DNA from: a virus
DNA: 56,258 nucleotides
Direction: 5' to 3' (one strand)
Virus record (IMG/VR): IMGVR_UViG_3300030106_005597
Location: 2,959 to 59,216 of that record
Numbering within the stretch: position 1 is the stretch's first letter; each line of letters begins with the position of its first letter. The position numbers were made by a program, and so were the translations under genes. The notes under the pieces were generated by a model. It was not told the origin of the DNA. It saw nothing but the letters and a program-made list of their open reading frames with translations, and ran no database searches. Shown here one piece after another: positions 1 through 7,135 of the stretch.

Positions 1-51
1 AGACGGTATAGAGACGGCATAGTACAATGGCTATACACAAAGGAGAAAATT

Positions 52-609
52 ATGGCTAGAACAACGTTTAGTGGACCAGTAAGATCTTTAAGAGGATTTT
101 TAGGTTCAGGGCCAGAAATGGCACAATCAATTTCAGGAACAGTTGATGGTGGAACAGACATCGCTGGAATTGATAAATATCAAGGTAAAATTATACAGGT
201 TGGAAATGCTAACACTGTGTTCAATTTACCTTCAATAATTGACACATCAACTCCTGCAGTAGCAGGTGCAGATGACCCAAATTCTACAAATAGAGTTGGA
301 ATAAATTATAAGTTTGTCATCACTACAAGTTTAACGAGTTCAAACACATTCGTTTTAAACGCTGGAACTGCAGCAGGTAGATCGACAGCCGATGTGTTTA
401 GAGGTTGCGCATTCTACAACAACACTGCAACTGATCCAGGAGCTGTAACTGCATTTAATGCAGGAGGCACTGATACTCTAACTTTAGATGCTACTACTAG
501 AGGTGGTCTCGAAGGTACTGTAGTTGAATGTCAAGCAGTTGACGGTTTGATATGGCAAATTACTGCATTACTAGTTGGTAATGGTACATTTGTTACACCT
601 TGGAGTTAA
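52..609 (+). CDS. Putative capsid-associated structural protein
   Basis: A 185-residue protein rich in Thr, Gly, Ala and Asn with no membrane segment, charged cluster or catalytic motif, a composition typical of beta-rich virion proteins. An AGGAG ribosome site stands seven bases before the start. It is the first complete gene of the window. The scaffold gene is at the other end, so if the genome is circular or continues, this gene sits a little downstream of the missing major capsid gene, where decoration or head-fibre proteins are often found. It is followed by a strong hairpin. The virion role is inferred from position and composition; I do not recognise a named family. Confidence 0.6.
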   Translation: MARTTFSGPVRSLRGFLGSGPEMAQSISGTVDGGTDIAGIDKYQGKIIQVGNANTVFNLPSIIDTSTPAVAGADDPNSTNRVGINYKFVITTSLTSSNTFVLNAGTAAGRSTADVFRGCAFYNNTATDPGAVTAFNAGGTDTLTLDATTRGGLEGTVVECQAVDGLIWQITALLVGNGTFVTPWS

Positions 610-619
610 TAATTAATTA

Positions 620-639
620 GTGGCTCCTTCGGGAGCCAC
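620..639 (+). terminator. UUCG tetraloop hairpin
   Basis: GTGGCTCC-TTCG-GGAGCCAC is a perfect 8-bp stem closed by a very stable UUCG tetraloop, 11 bases after the stop of the preceding gene. No T-run follows, so it is either a weak terminator or a 3' mRNA-stabilising and processing element separating two structural genes. Confidence 0.55.
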
Positions 640-656
640 AAACATAGGAGAATATT

Positions 657-956
657 ATGTCAGGTGGAGGAAGTTTTACATCGGATCAACTGTCGGTACA
701 CAAAGCTAGTGGTACCCATGTTATGATTACAGGTAGAGGAAGAATTACTAGCGTACAAGCTAAAGGACATGCAAGTGGTCAAGTTGAGTTTCATGACTGT
801 GCTACTACAGGTGCTGTAGCATCAGGAAACTTAAAATTAAAATATGTTTTCGGCACAGAGGGAATTGATATCTACATGCCTGGATCAGGTGTTCTGTTTA
901 AAGATGGTATTGTAGCAGTTATAGCTAATTCTTCAGTTACAATTACACACACGTAA
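657..956 (+). CDS. Small beta-rich structural protein
   Basis: A 99-residue protein starting MSGGGSF and made of short alternating hydrophobic stretches (VMITG, VEFHD, LKLKYVF, VAVIA) typical of an all-beta fold. It has no signal peptide, membrane segment or catalytic motif. An AGGAG site lies before the start and a UUCG hairpin separates it from the upstream gene. Its position next to the capsid region suggests a decoration or small fibre protein. No family was recognised. Confidence 0.55.
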   Translation: MSGGGSFTSDQLSVHKASGTHVMITGRGRITSVQAKGHASGQVEFHDCATTGAVASGNLKLKYVFGTEGIDIYMPGSGVLFKDGIVAVIANSSVTITHT

Positions 957-966
957 ACCATATTAT
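937..966 (+). promoter_or_regulatory. Sigma-70-like promoter for the 974 gene
   Basis: TTACAA (937-942), an 18-base spacer and TATTAT (961-966). The expected transcript start is about 973, one base before the ATG at 974, which has no Shine-Dalgarno sequence. This is one of several cases in the window that suggest a leaderless message. Confidence 0.45.
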
Positions 967-973
967 ACACGTA

Positions 974-1693
974 ATGTCTAATTACAAAAAACTAGTCGAT
1001 ATGGGTGGAAACGTTGGTTTTTCAACCAATGAAGATACTAAATATCGACTAAGTTTTGACACAGGGTTAAAAAAATACAAACCAAAAGAATATATTACAA
1101 AAAAAACTATTAAAGAGGACCTTAAAGGAAGTAGTTTAAATCCCACATTAACTATAGAAAGAACAAAAAGAGATAAAGGGAAAAAAACTGAGGGTAGTTC
1201 AACATTAGGTGTTGAATTAGGGCCTAAATTTAAAGGTATTTATTTTAAAAAAAAATTTGATAAAGGAGGATATTCAGAACAAGATTTTCCTATATTAAAA
1301 AAACCTATTAAAAAAGGGAGAAAACCATCATTATCAGAACAAGAGAAAGATTATCAAGAATTTGATTATGGTTTTGATAAAGATATTGATATTGTTGAAA
1401 TACCAACTTTTAAAAGAGGTGGCGATAATATGCCAGCTCGTAATAAAAAAAATTTTAGACCTACTGAAAAGGGAGCTGGGATGACACGTGCAGGAGTAGC
1501 TGCATATAGAAGAGCTAACCCAGGATCAAAATTAAAAACAGCTGTAACTGGTAAAGTAAAACCCGGTTCCACAGCTGCAAAACGTAGAAAGTCTTTCTGC
1601 GCTAGATCAGCAGGACAAATGAAAAAATTTCCTAAAGCTGCAAAAGACCCAAATTCAAGATTAAGACAAGCAAGAAGGAGATGGAAATGTTAA
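974..1693 (+). CDS. Basic protein with conserved marine-phage C-terminal domain
   Basis: A 239-residue Lys/Arg-rich protein with two parts. Residues 1-152 are low-complexity and charged. Residues 153-239 begin MPARNKKNFRPTEKG and end SRLRQARRRWKC, a conserved module I recognise from marine phages (probably DUF6321; the accession is from memory). The module carries Cys in an SFCARSAG motif and at the very end. The Met at 1430 has GAGGTGG just upstream and is where the stand-alone form would begin, so two products are possible. The start at 974 lacks a ribosome site but has a promoter placed for a leaderless transcript. Function unknown; a DNA- or capsid-associated role is a guess from the charge. 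Confidence 0.7.
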   Translation: MSNYKKLVDMGGNVGFSTNEDTKYRLSFDTGLKKYKPKEYITKKTIKEDLKGSSLNPTLTIERTKRDKGKKTEGSSTLGVELGPKFKGIYFKKKFDKGGYSEQDFPILKKPIKKGRKPSLSEQEKDYQEFDYGFDKDIDIVEIPTFKRGGDNMPARNKKNFRPTEKGAGMTRAGVAAYRRANPGSKLKTAVTGKVKPGSTAAKRRKSFCARSAGQMKKFPKAAKDPNSRLRQARRRWKC

Positions 1694-1761
1694 AAAAAAT
1701 AAAAAAAATAATAATGTGGCCGTTCAAAAAAATGAAAGAATGGTGGCATCATTGGGGATAG
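1687..1761 (+). CDS. 24-residue Trp-rich amphipathic peptide
   Basis: An AAGGAG site (1674-1679) lies seven bases before the ATG at 1687, which overlaps the previous stop (ATGTTAA). The stop is followed immediately by the next ATG at 1762. The peptide is Lys/Ile-rich at first and then Trp/His-rich (WPFKKMKEWWHHWG), resembling a membrane-surface amphipathic helix. The spacing and coupling to both neighbours argue for a real gene. It opens a series of membrane proteins, so a lysis or membrane role is plausible but unproven. Confidence 0.5.
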   Translation: MLKKIKKIIMWPFKKMKEWWHHWG

Positions 1762-2058
1762 ATGTTAGTAGATTTATTAAAAAAAAACATAGTAATGGTA
1801 CCTGTGGTGGCCTCACTGGTGGTGGGGACATTCACAGGTGTCAGATATGTTGTAAATCTTACAGATAGCATTAATCAATCAGAACAAGAAATAGTTAATT
1901 TACAAAGAGATTTATCAGTAGCTGAAGAAAAAATTACTGAAATAAATACAAGATTGTCGTCAGCAGAAGCAACATGGCAGATGGCAGAAAATTTATATAG
2001 ACAATTAGCAGACCAAGTCAGAGAACACGACTATGATATTAAAGATTTGAGTAGATAG
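1762..2058 (+). CDS. Membrane-anchored coiled-coil protein
   Basis: A 98-residue protein with one N-terminal transmembrane helix at about residues 10-32 (IVMVPVVASLVVGTF) followed by a coiled coil to the C-terminus (QSEQEIVNLQRDLSVAEEK and on). The layout, short cytoplasmic tail, membrane segment and long periplasmic coil, resembles an inner-membrane spanin or a membrane-bound lysis accessory protein. It begins directly after the stop of the 24-residue peptide and is followed by two more single-span proteins and an M15 peptidase. The lysis role is inference from topology and context. Confidence 0.6.
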   Translation: MLVDLLKKNIVMVPVVASLVVGTFTGVRYVVNLTDSINQSEQEIVNLQRDLSVAEEKITEINTRLSSAEATWQMAENLYRQLADQVREHDYDIKDLSR

Positions 2059-2085
2059 GATTTATGAACCATGGAGAAAGCCAGG

Positions 2086-2607
2086 ATGAATTATTTTTTT
2101 ACAGCGTTATTAATATCTTTACTTTGTATCATGGCAATATTTATGGAACCTGCTTATCCTAGAAATGAGTATCTCAATGACGGTACTAATACTTGTAGCA
2201 CTGGCTCTTTTGACATATCGATCGAACAAAGGGAGTCTGAATATTTCCATCGACACTACGATCCTACTGGTAATTATAGCAACCCTAGTGATGATCAATC
2301 GATAAGACTTACTTGGAGAAAGTATTTAGGTTCAGCCTGCACAAAAGAATTTAGAGAAGTACAGACAGAAAATGCACAACTGAAACAACAATTGGAGTTG
2401 ATGAAAATGTGTGGAAAGGTCAATAATAATCCTACCATCAAACGTAACCCTAACTTCGCATTGCTAGTACAAAAGTGTTCTGGTATAATTATACCTGAAA
2501 ACAAAAAACCTGAAGGAAGTCATTGGGATGATCTTAAGAATAATTACAAAAAAGAAAATCCTGATATAAAACTAATGGGCGACAAGTTTATAGGACCAAA
2601 TGAGTAA
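2086..2607 (+). CDS. Membrane-anchored periplasmic protein
   Basis: A 173-residue protein with a hydrophobic N-terminal segment (residues 4-20, FFTALLISLLCIMAIF), then a hydrophilic domain with several Cys (NTCSTGS, GSACTKE, MKMCGK, QKCSG) and a short coiled stretch (EVQTENAQLKQQLELMK). I prefer the ATG at 2086, with GGAG nine bases upstream, over the one at 2071. The last bases overlap the next gene. Four Cys in an exported domain suggest disulfides. It may be the partner of the neighbouring coiled-coil membrane proteins in lysis. No family recognised. Confidence 0.6.
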   Translation: MNYFFTALLISLLCIMAIFMEPAYPRNEYLNDGTNTCSTGSFDISIEQRESEYFHRHYDPTGNYSNPSDDQSIRLTWRKYLGSACTKEFREVQTENAQLKQQLELMKMCGKVNNNPTIKRNPNFALLVQKCSGIIIPENKKPEGSHWDDLKNNYKKENPDIKLMGDKFIGPNE

Positions 2608-2998
2608 TAAACCATTAAAAATTTCTGAGCAAGCTGCCGTGCAGATGCCTATGAAAACGGTTGCCTCTTTGATCGCGATGGTAGCGATTGGCACCTGGGC
2701 ATATTTTGGTCTTCACGAAACACTCAACAAGCACAGCACACAAATAGAATTGATGCAGAAAGACTTAGAACAAAACTCTGAGTTTAGGATTAAATATCCT
2801 CGTGGAGAACTTGGTCAATCAAGTGGAGAGGCGGAGCTTTTCATGTTGGTGGAACATATCGCAGGATTGTTAGAGGACATAGATTCAGAAGTAAAAAGCA
2901 TGAGAAACAATGCAGTTAACATAGAATTTTTACAAGAAAGAACAAAGAAACTTACAGAAGATGTAGAAAAATTAATTAGAAACGGGAGTGGACACTGA
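2600..2998 (+). CDS. Single-span membrane protein with coiled coil
   Basis: A 132-residue protein with a conserved pattern I know from marine phages: a short basic N-terminus, a transmembrane helix at about residues 19-38 (TVASLIAMVAIGTWAYFGL), then a coiled coil with ELFMLVEHIAGLLEDI and NIEFLQERTKKLTEDVEKL. It overlaps the upstream gene by eight bases and the next start by one (TGATG). Its place in the membrane-protein run before the M15 peptidase suggests a lysis or tail-associated membrane role; neither has been shown. Confidence 0.65.
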   Translation: MSNKPLKISEQAAVQMPMKTVASLIAMVAIGTWAYFGLHETLNKHSTQIELMQKDLEQNSEFRIKYPRGELGQSSGEAELFMLVEHIAGLLEDIDSEVKSMRNNAVNIEFLQERTKKLTEDVEKLIRNGSGH

Positions 2999-3213
2999 TG
3001 ATTGAATTAGTTTTTGCGCTTTTATTAATACAAGATCATAAAATTATAGAGCATCGTTATCACGAGTCCTTATCTAGTTGTATGAAAGCTAGACGTTATG
3101 CTATGAAGGACCGTAGTCCTACAGATAGAGTCATTTTTAAGTGTATACAATCTAAAGCAAACGTGGAAGTATATATGGGAGAGAAAAAAATTACTTCACT
3201 AATATTAGACTAA
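2998..3213 (+). CDS. Small exported-looking protein
   Basis: A 71-residue protein whose first 11 residues (MIELVFALLLI) form a short hydrophobic segment without a clear cleavage site, followed by a charged body with two Cys (SSCMKARR, FKCIQSK). The start overlaps the previous stop as TGATG and the stop overlaps the next ATG, so it is translationally coupled on both sides. Possibly a small periplasmic or membrane-attached member of the lysis group. Function unknown. Confidence 0.55.
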   Translation: MIELVFALLLIQDHKIIEHRYHESLSSCMKARRYAMKDRSPTDRVIFKCIQSKANVEVYMGEKKITSLILD

Positions 3214-3854
3214 TGGCATATTTAAATGCAAACATACCACCAATTTATTGTAAGATAAGAAAGGAATATTTATATGACATGGACAAAAATTATATTGAAC
3301 AAAGTAGTGAATGTGTGGTCTTCGGTATTACAAGTATTTCAGGGCGTGCTATCTTATTTAATATCATGTTACCCAATGGTGCGTGCTATTGGAGGTTGCC
3401 TATCTCAGCGTTTTTCCAAAAATCTTATGATAGAGCCAAGGTGCCGGATATGCAGCCACACGAGTTGGAATTGTGGAACTGTTTTAGTTATTGGCCTAGT
3501 GTTCATTGCTTTGATTGGTTGGATGGTTTAAACGGAAAATATTTAGGATTAGATAAAAAATTTTATCATGGAAAATATTTATTCACGATTGATTGGGCTC
3601 ACCCAGATACTAACATATTGGATACAGAGCATTCTGAAATACCTCAAGAACATAAGTGTGCGCATATATTGGCTCTTAATAACGGTAATTATGCAGCTCA
3701 GCCTAATAATCGTTGTTTGTGGCACGTTAACAGTTACACTACTGATAGCTCTTGGCCTGACTATAAAGTCCAAACTACTTACTGGGATGCAGAAGATAAT
3801 GAAATGGTTACAGAAGATACAGATAAAATGTTTTACGAAATGGAGAAGAAATGA
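3213..3854 (+). CDS. Conserved marine-phage protein of unknown function
   Basis: A 213-residue soluble protein starting MAYLNANIPPIYCKIRKEYL, a start I recognise as widely conserved in marine phages, with later motifs CVVFGITSISGRAILF, WRLPISAFF and LELWNCFSYWP. The high Trp, Tyr and Cys content (Cys at CYWRL, WNCFS, HCFDW, HKCAH, RCLWH) suggests a compact beta-rich fold, perhaps binding a ligand or metal. It sits between the membrane-protein run and the peptidase with one- and four-base overlaps. Its molecular function has not, to my knowledge, been defined. Confidence 0.65.
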   Translation: MAYLNANIPPIYCKIRKEYLYDMDKNYIEQSSECVVFGITSISGRAILFNIMLPNGACYWRLPISAFFQKSYDRAKVPDMQPHELELWNCFSYWPSVHCFDWLDGLNGKYLGLDKKFYHGKYLFTIDWAHPDTNILDTEHSEIPQEHKCAHILALNNGNYAAQPNNRCLWHVNSYTTDSSWPDYKVQTTYWDAEDNEMVTEDTDKMFYEMEKK

Positions 3855-4327
3855 ATCTGACACGTAATTTTACCCTCTCAGAATTAATTAAATCAGATAC
3901 CGCTATCAGGATGGGTATAAACAATAATCCAAGCGCAGAACAAATAGAAAAATTAAAAGCCCTTTGTGAAAATATTTTACAGCCAGTGCGTGATCACTTT
4001 GGCAGAGTAAAGGTCACTAGTTGTTTTCGTAGTGTAGATTTGTGCCTAGCCATAAAAAGTTCAGCAAATAGTCAACATGCCCGTGCAGAAGCGGCAGATT
4101 TTGAAGTGATGGGCACAGACAATGCTGAATTAGCTGACTGGATTTATAAAAACTTAAATTTTGATCAATTAATACTAGAGTTCTATACTCCAGGTGAACC
4201 TAATAGTGGGTGGATACACTGCAGCTATACTCCTGATCAACCAAGAAAACAATTCTTGCATGCGTTTAAATCAGAGGGTAAAACTAAGTATAAACCAGTA
4301 ATAGGAAAGGCAAAAGATTTAGTATGA
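3851..4327 (+). CDS. M15A-type peptidase (probable endolysin)
   Basis: A 158-residue protein of the peptidase M15A / D-Ala-D-Ala carboxypeptidase-like family, zinc enzymes that cleave peptidoglycan peptides. The zinc-site pattern is visible: SQHARAEAAD supplies His76 and Asp83, and WIHCSY supplies His123. The N-terminal FTLSELIKSDTA and VTSCFRS stretches are typical of phage members. Ala replaces the usual Gly of the S-x-H-x-x-G-x-A-x-D motif. The length fits a catalytic domain without a cell-wall-binding module, and no signal peptide is seen, so it would need a holin. It closes the membrane-protein run, consistent with endolysin; a virion-borne role is the alternative. Confidence 0.85.
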   Translation: MNLTRNFTLSELIKSDTAIRMGINNNPSAEQIEKLKALCENILQPVRDHFGRVKVTSCFRSVDLCLAIKSSANSQHARAEAADFEVMGTDNAELADWIYKNLNFDQLILEFYTPGEPNSGWIHCSYTPDQPRKQFLHAFKSEGKTKYKPVIGKAKDLV

Positions 4328-4602
4328 AAGACCCATTAAAAGGCACAGGCAAAAAACCAAAAGGATCTGGAAGAAGATTATATACAGATGAGAATCCTCG
4401 AGATACTGTAAAAATAAAATTTGCAACACCTGCTGATGCACGTGCCACAGCTGCAAAGGTTAAAAAAATTAATAAACCATTTGCTAGAAAAATACAAATT
4501 TTAACTGTAATGGAGCAAAGAGCTAAAGTAATGGGTAAATCAGGAGTAGTAAACATTGCAAAAAAAGCCAAAGAATCCATTCGTAGAAGCCGTAAGGTCT
4601 AG
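4324..4602 (+). CDS. Conserved small basic phage protein
   Basis: A 92-residue basic protein starting MKDPLKGTGKKPKGSGRRLY, with the middle motif FATPADARATAAKVKKINK, a pattern I recognise as widespread in marine phages. The N-terminus is Gly/Lys-rich and flexible; the C-terminal half looks helical. It overlaps the peptidase gene by four bases and has a smaller gene nested over its own end in another frame. The strong charge suggests nucleic-acid or virion contact. Function unknown. Confidence 0.65.
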   Translation: MKDPLKGTGKKPKGSGRRLYTDENPRDTVKIKFATPADARATAAKVKKINKPFARKIQILTVMEQRAKVMGKSGVVNIAKKAKESIRRSRKV

Positions 4603-4699
4603 AACATTCCGAATAAGAGTGCTATTATCTAAGAAGTTGTACAACCGCAAAAAGGAGAAGATCAACACTCTCAAAGCGGCCGCTAAAAAGGAGGATTGA
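4556..4699 (+). CDS. 47-residue basic protein with TTG start
   Basis: The reading frame gives MQKKPKNPFVEAVRSRTF followed by RIRVLLSKKLYNRKKEK, a K-NPFV-x-A-V-R ... K-YNRKK pattern I recognise from small proteins of other phages. No ATG or GTG exists in the open part of this frame; TTG at 4556 is the natural start, with AGGAG nine bases upstream at 4542-4546. It overlaps the end of the preceding gene by 47 bases in another frame and its stop overlaps the next ATG (TGATG). Function unknown, possibly RNA or DNA binding by charge. Confidence 0.65.
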   Translation: MQKKPKNPFVEAVRSRTFRIRVLLSKKLYNRKKEKINTLKAAAKKED

Positions 4700-4983
4700 T
4701 GGCGAAACAAGGACCCTGTTGGGACGGTTACGTTCAGAAAGGTATGAAGAAGAAAGGTAATAAGATGGTGCCTAACTGTGTGCCTGCTGGCAAGAAAGTA
4801 ATTAAAGCTGCTATGGGTAGAGCTGCATTCTCTGAAACAACATCAAAAGCACCTGGAACAAAAATGAAAGAGGATTCATATATAGGTTCTTATATGCACT
4901 CCGAGCTTGCTGGTAAAAAAGTAAGCAACCCAAGTCTTGTAAAATATTATGGACCTTTATTAAAGGGATTTAAAAATGGCTAA
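4699..4983 (+). CDS. Small virion-type protein with Cys motif
   Basis: A 94-residue protein starting MAKQGPCWDGYVQKGMKKKG and continuing KMVPNCVPAG. The CW-x-GY-x-x-x-G-x-K ... PNCVP motif is one I know from many marine phages. A perfect AGGAGG site marks the ATG at 4699 as the start rather than the TTG three bases earlier. The C-terminal half (YIGSYMHSEL ... LVKYYGPLLKGFKNG) is less conserved. The two Cys could bind metal or form a disulfide. It is clustered with other small basic proteins ahead of the tail adaptors. Role unknown, probably structural. Confidence 0.6.
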   Translation: MAKQGPCWDGYVQKGMKKKGNKMVPNCVPAGKKVIKAAMGRAAFSETTSKAPGTKMKEDSYIGSYMHSELAGKKVSNPSLVKYYGPLLKGFKNG

Positions 4984-5317
4984 AAAAGATATAAAAACTG
5001 TTGATCTTATTAATAGGTTTGGCAAAGACAAAGTTTTAAAAGCTTTAACAAAAAGAAGATTTACTAATAAAAAAAGAGTTGAAGAAAGGAAGACAGGTCA
5101 AAAACATATGGGATTTAAAAAAGGTAAAAAAATAATAGTACCACCAAAAAAACCTAAATTTCAATCAGAAGAAGATTTACCTAGATCTATGAAAATAGAT
5201 ACAACAACAAGTGCATATGGAGATGCAGGTAAAGGTAGACCAGTTCCTAGTTTTAAAAAAAGTAAACCAGGAAAAAAAATAGGTGGCTTAGTTGATTACT
5301 ACAAGGATATTTTATAA
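4976..5317 (+). CDS. Basic protein with GG-x-x-DYYKD terminus
   Basis: A 113-residue strongly basic, low-complexity protein (KKGKKIIVPPKKPKF) whose last residues are IGGLVDYYKDIL. The same kind of C-terminal tag, GGMADYYKDLM, ends the unrelated protein encoded at 53101-53514, so the tag is a shared feature of separate proteins. It overlaps the previous gene by eight bases and the next start by one. A shared C-terminal tag suggests a common partner, maybe a virion component. Function unknown. Confidence 0.55.
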   Translation: MAKKDIKTVDLINRFGKDKVLKALTKRRFTNKKRVEERKTGQKHMGFKKGKKIIVPPKKPKFQSEEDLPRSMKIDTTTSAYGDAGKGRPVPSFKKSKPGKKIGGLVDYYKDIL

Positions 5318-6018
5318 TGGCAACATCAGGAACAACAGCTTTTAATTTAGACATAGATGATATAATTCAAGAGGGTTATCAAAGATGTGGAGTAAGAACA
5401 AACTCTGGTTATGATTTAAGATCAGCGAGAACAAGTTTAAACTTATTATTTGCTGAATGGGGTAACAGAGGTATTCATCTTTGGAAAGTTGAATTAGATG
5501 AAAAAACTTTAGTTGCTGGCCAAGCAACTTACACAGTGTCAGATGACGTAAGCGATGTTTTAGAGGCTTTTATTTCTACAACTGTTGCGTCTAATGATAG
5601 TTCTTCAACTCAGGATGTATCTTTAACAAAAATAGATAGATCTACTTATGCTGCAATACCTAATAAATTATCAACAGGCACACCGTCTCAATATTATGTA
5701 GACAGACAAACAACACCTAAAATTAGTTTATATCAAACACCAGACGCTGGCACTTACACAGCTCTTAAATATTACGTTTTAAAAAGAATAGAAGATGCGG
5801 GTGCTTATACTGACCAAGCTGATGTTGCTTACAGATTTCTACCATGTATGGCTGCAGGTTTAGGTTATTACCTATCCATGAAAATGAATCCACAATTAGT
5901 ACAACAAAATAAAATGATATATGAAGATGAATTAAAAAGAGCATTAGATGAGGATGGTCAAAGAACTTCAACATTTATCACTCCACAATCATTCTACCCT
6001 AACGGATCAGGAGCATAA
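5317..6018 (+). CDS. Head-tail adaptor-like protein
   Basis: A 233-residue protein resembling phage head-tail connector or tail accessory factors: an N-terminal helical part (DIDDIIQEGYQRCGVRT, then LRSARTSLNLLFAEWGNRG), a beta-rich middle (VAGQATYTVSDDVSDVLEA) and a C-terminal helical part (PCMAAGLGYYLSMKMNPQL). This arrangement is typical of the P22 gp4 type of adaptor, which sits below the portal ring. It is immediately followed by another conserved gene and a second adaptor-like protein. The family call is from pattern, not a search. Confidence 0.65.
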   Translation: MATSGTTAFNLDIDDIIQEGYQRCGVRTNSGYDLRSARTSLNLLFAEWGNRGIHLWKVELDEKTLVAGQATYTVSDDVSDVLEAFISTTVASNDSSSTQDVSLTKIDRSTYAAIPNKLSTGTPSQYYVDRQTTPKISLYQTPDAGTYTALKYYVLKRIEDAGAYTDQADVAYRFLPCMAAGLGYYLSMKMNPQLVQQNKMIYEDELKRALDEDGQRTSTFITPQSFYPNGSGA

Positions 6019-6458
6019 TGGCTAAGTACGCAACAGGTAAACATTCAAAAGCAATATCTGATAGATCAGGTATGGAGTTTCCATATTCAGAAATGGTTAA
6101 AGAGTGGAATGGTTCTTTTGTACATTATTCAGAATTTGAACCTAAACAACCACAAATAAGACGAAGAAGAATTACAGCAGATGCTATAGCACTACAAAGT
6201 CCTAGAGGTATGAAGTTTCAACAACCTACTTTAGAATTTCCTAATGACCAAACTAAATCAGATTCTGGTGGAGCTTCAGTTGGTGTAGCAAATTTAAGTT
6301 TACCAGGACAGTTTGCATTTCGCACACAAGATTTTCCAGTAATAAGAAATGGTGTAACAACTATTATGCATTCAATGATACCTGAAGATCCTTCTTTACA
6401 AAATATTAGAAGACAAGCTGATATTAGAGTCGGTAATGTAACAGTGAGTATAACATAA
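6018..6458 (+). CDS. Conserved head-tail region protein
   Basis: A 146-residue protein starting MAKYATGKHSKAISDRSGME with FPYSEMVKEWNGSFVHYSEF and PKQPQ; this start is very well conserved among marine phages in my recollection. It lies between two adaptor-like genes with one-base overlaps at both ends (TAATG), which points to a part of the neck or portal-tail junction. The middle is rich in Arg (RRRRIT) and Pro. No catalytic motif. Exact function unknown. Confidence 0.65.
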   Translation: MAKYATGKHSKAISDRSGMEFPYSEMVKEWNGSFVHYSEFEPKQPQIRRRRITADAIALQSPRGMKFQQPTLEFPNDQTKSDSGGASVGVANLSLPGQFAFRTQDFPVIRNGVTTIMHSMIPEDPSLQNIRRQADIRVGNVTVSIT

Positions 6459-7123
6459 TGGCAATATCACATTCAGCATTTTTAACACAAGTAAGGGACT
6501 ACACAGAAGTAAGTAGTTCTGTATTGTCTGATTCAATAATTCAAGAATTTATAAGAAGTGTAGAATTAGATGTTGCGGGTAAAGTAGACTATGATGATAC
6601 TAGAAAATATGCAACATCTACTTTTACCGCTGGAAACAGAGCAGTTTCTATGCCTTCTGATTCTCTATATTTGAGATCTGTAGAACATGTAGGATCTGGT
6701 GGGACAAGGACTTTTTTAGAAAAAAGAGATATAAGTTTTATTTCAGAATTTAACAGCACAGGAAAACAGGGCACACCAAAATATTTTGCAAATTATGACG
6801 CTTTTAATATATTAGTTGCACCCACACCTGCAGCTGCTGATACGGTGCAGATAAACTACGTAAAAGATCCACCAGAATTTACTTCAACTAATCAAACCTT
6901 TCTAGCTAAATATCAAGAATCTATGTTGTTACATGGTGTCTTAACTGAGGCTTATAGCTTCTTAAAAGGACCCGACAACCTATACAATCTATATAAAGGT
7001 AAGTATAATGAAGAATTACAAAATTTTGCTCTACAACAAATGGGCAGAAGAAGACGTGCGGAGTATGATGATGGTGTTTCAAGAGTAAAAATACCTTCTC
7101 CATCTCCAAACACAACAATTTAA
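6458..7123 (+). CDS. Second adaptor-like structural protein
   Basis: A 221-residue protein with an N-terminal helical domain (FLTQVRDYTEVSSSVLSD, then IIQEFIRSVELDVAG), a beta insertion (ADTVQINYVKDPPEF) and a C-terminal helical region (LLHGVLTEAYSFLKGPDN), the usual build of phage adaptor proteins such as the SU10 adaptor family. The Arg cluster QQMGRRRRAEY near the C-terminus is also typical. Together with the 5317 gene it suggests two stacked connector rings or an adaptor plus nozzle. Confident that it is structural, less so about which ring. Confidence 0.6.
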   Translation: MAISHSAFLTQVRDYTEVSSSVLSDSIIQEFIRSVELDVAGKVDYDDTRKYATSTFTAGNRAVSMPSDSLYLRSVEHVGSGGTRTFLEKRDISFISEFNSTGKQGTPKYFANYDAFNILVAPTPAAADTVQINYVKDPPEFTSTNQTFLAKYQESMLLHGVLTEAYSFLKGPDNLYNLYKGKYNEELQNFALQQMGRRRRAEYDDGVSRVKIPSPSPNTTI

Positions 7124-7135
7124 TAAGGAGAAAAA

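Noticed and set aside
2064-2162. 32-codon frame MNHGESQ between two membrane-protein genes
   Set aside because: It is overlapped fully by the 2086 gene and has only a weak GGA before it; no protein-like features.
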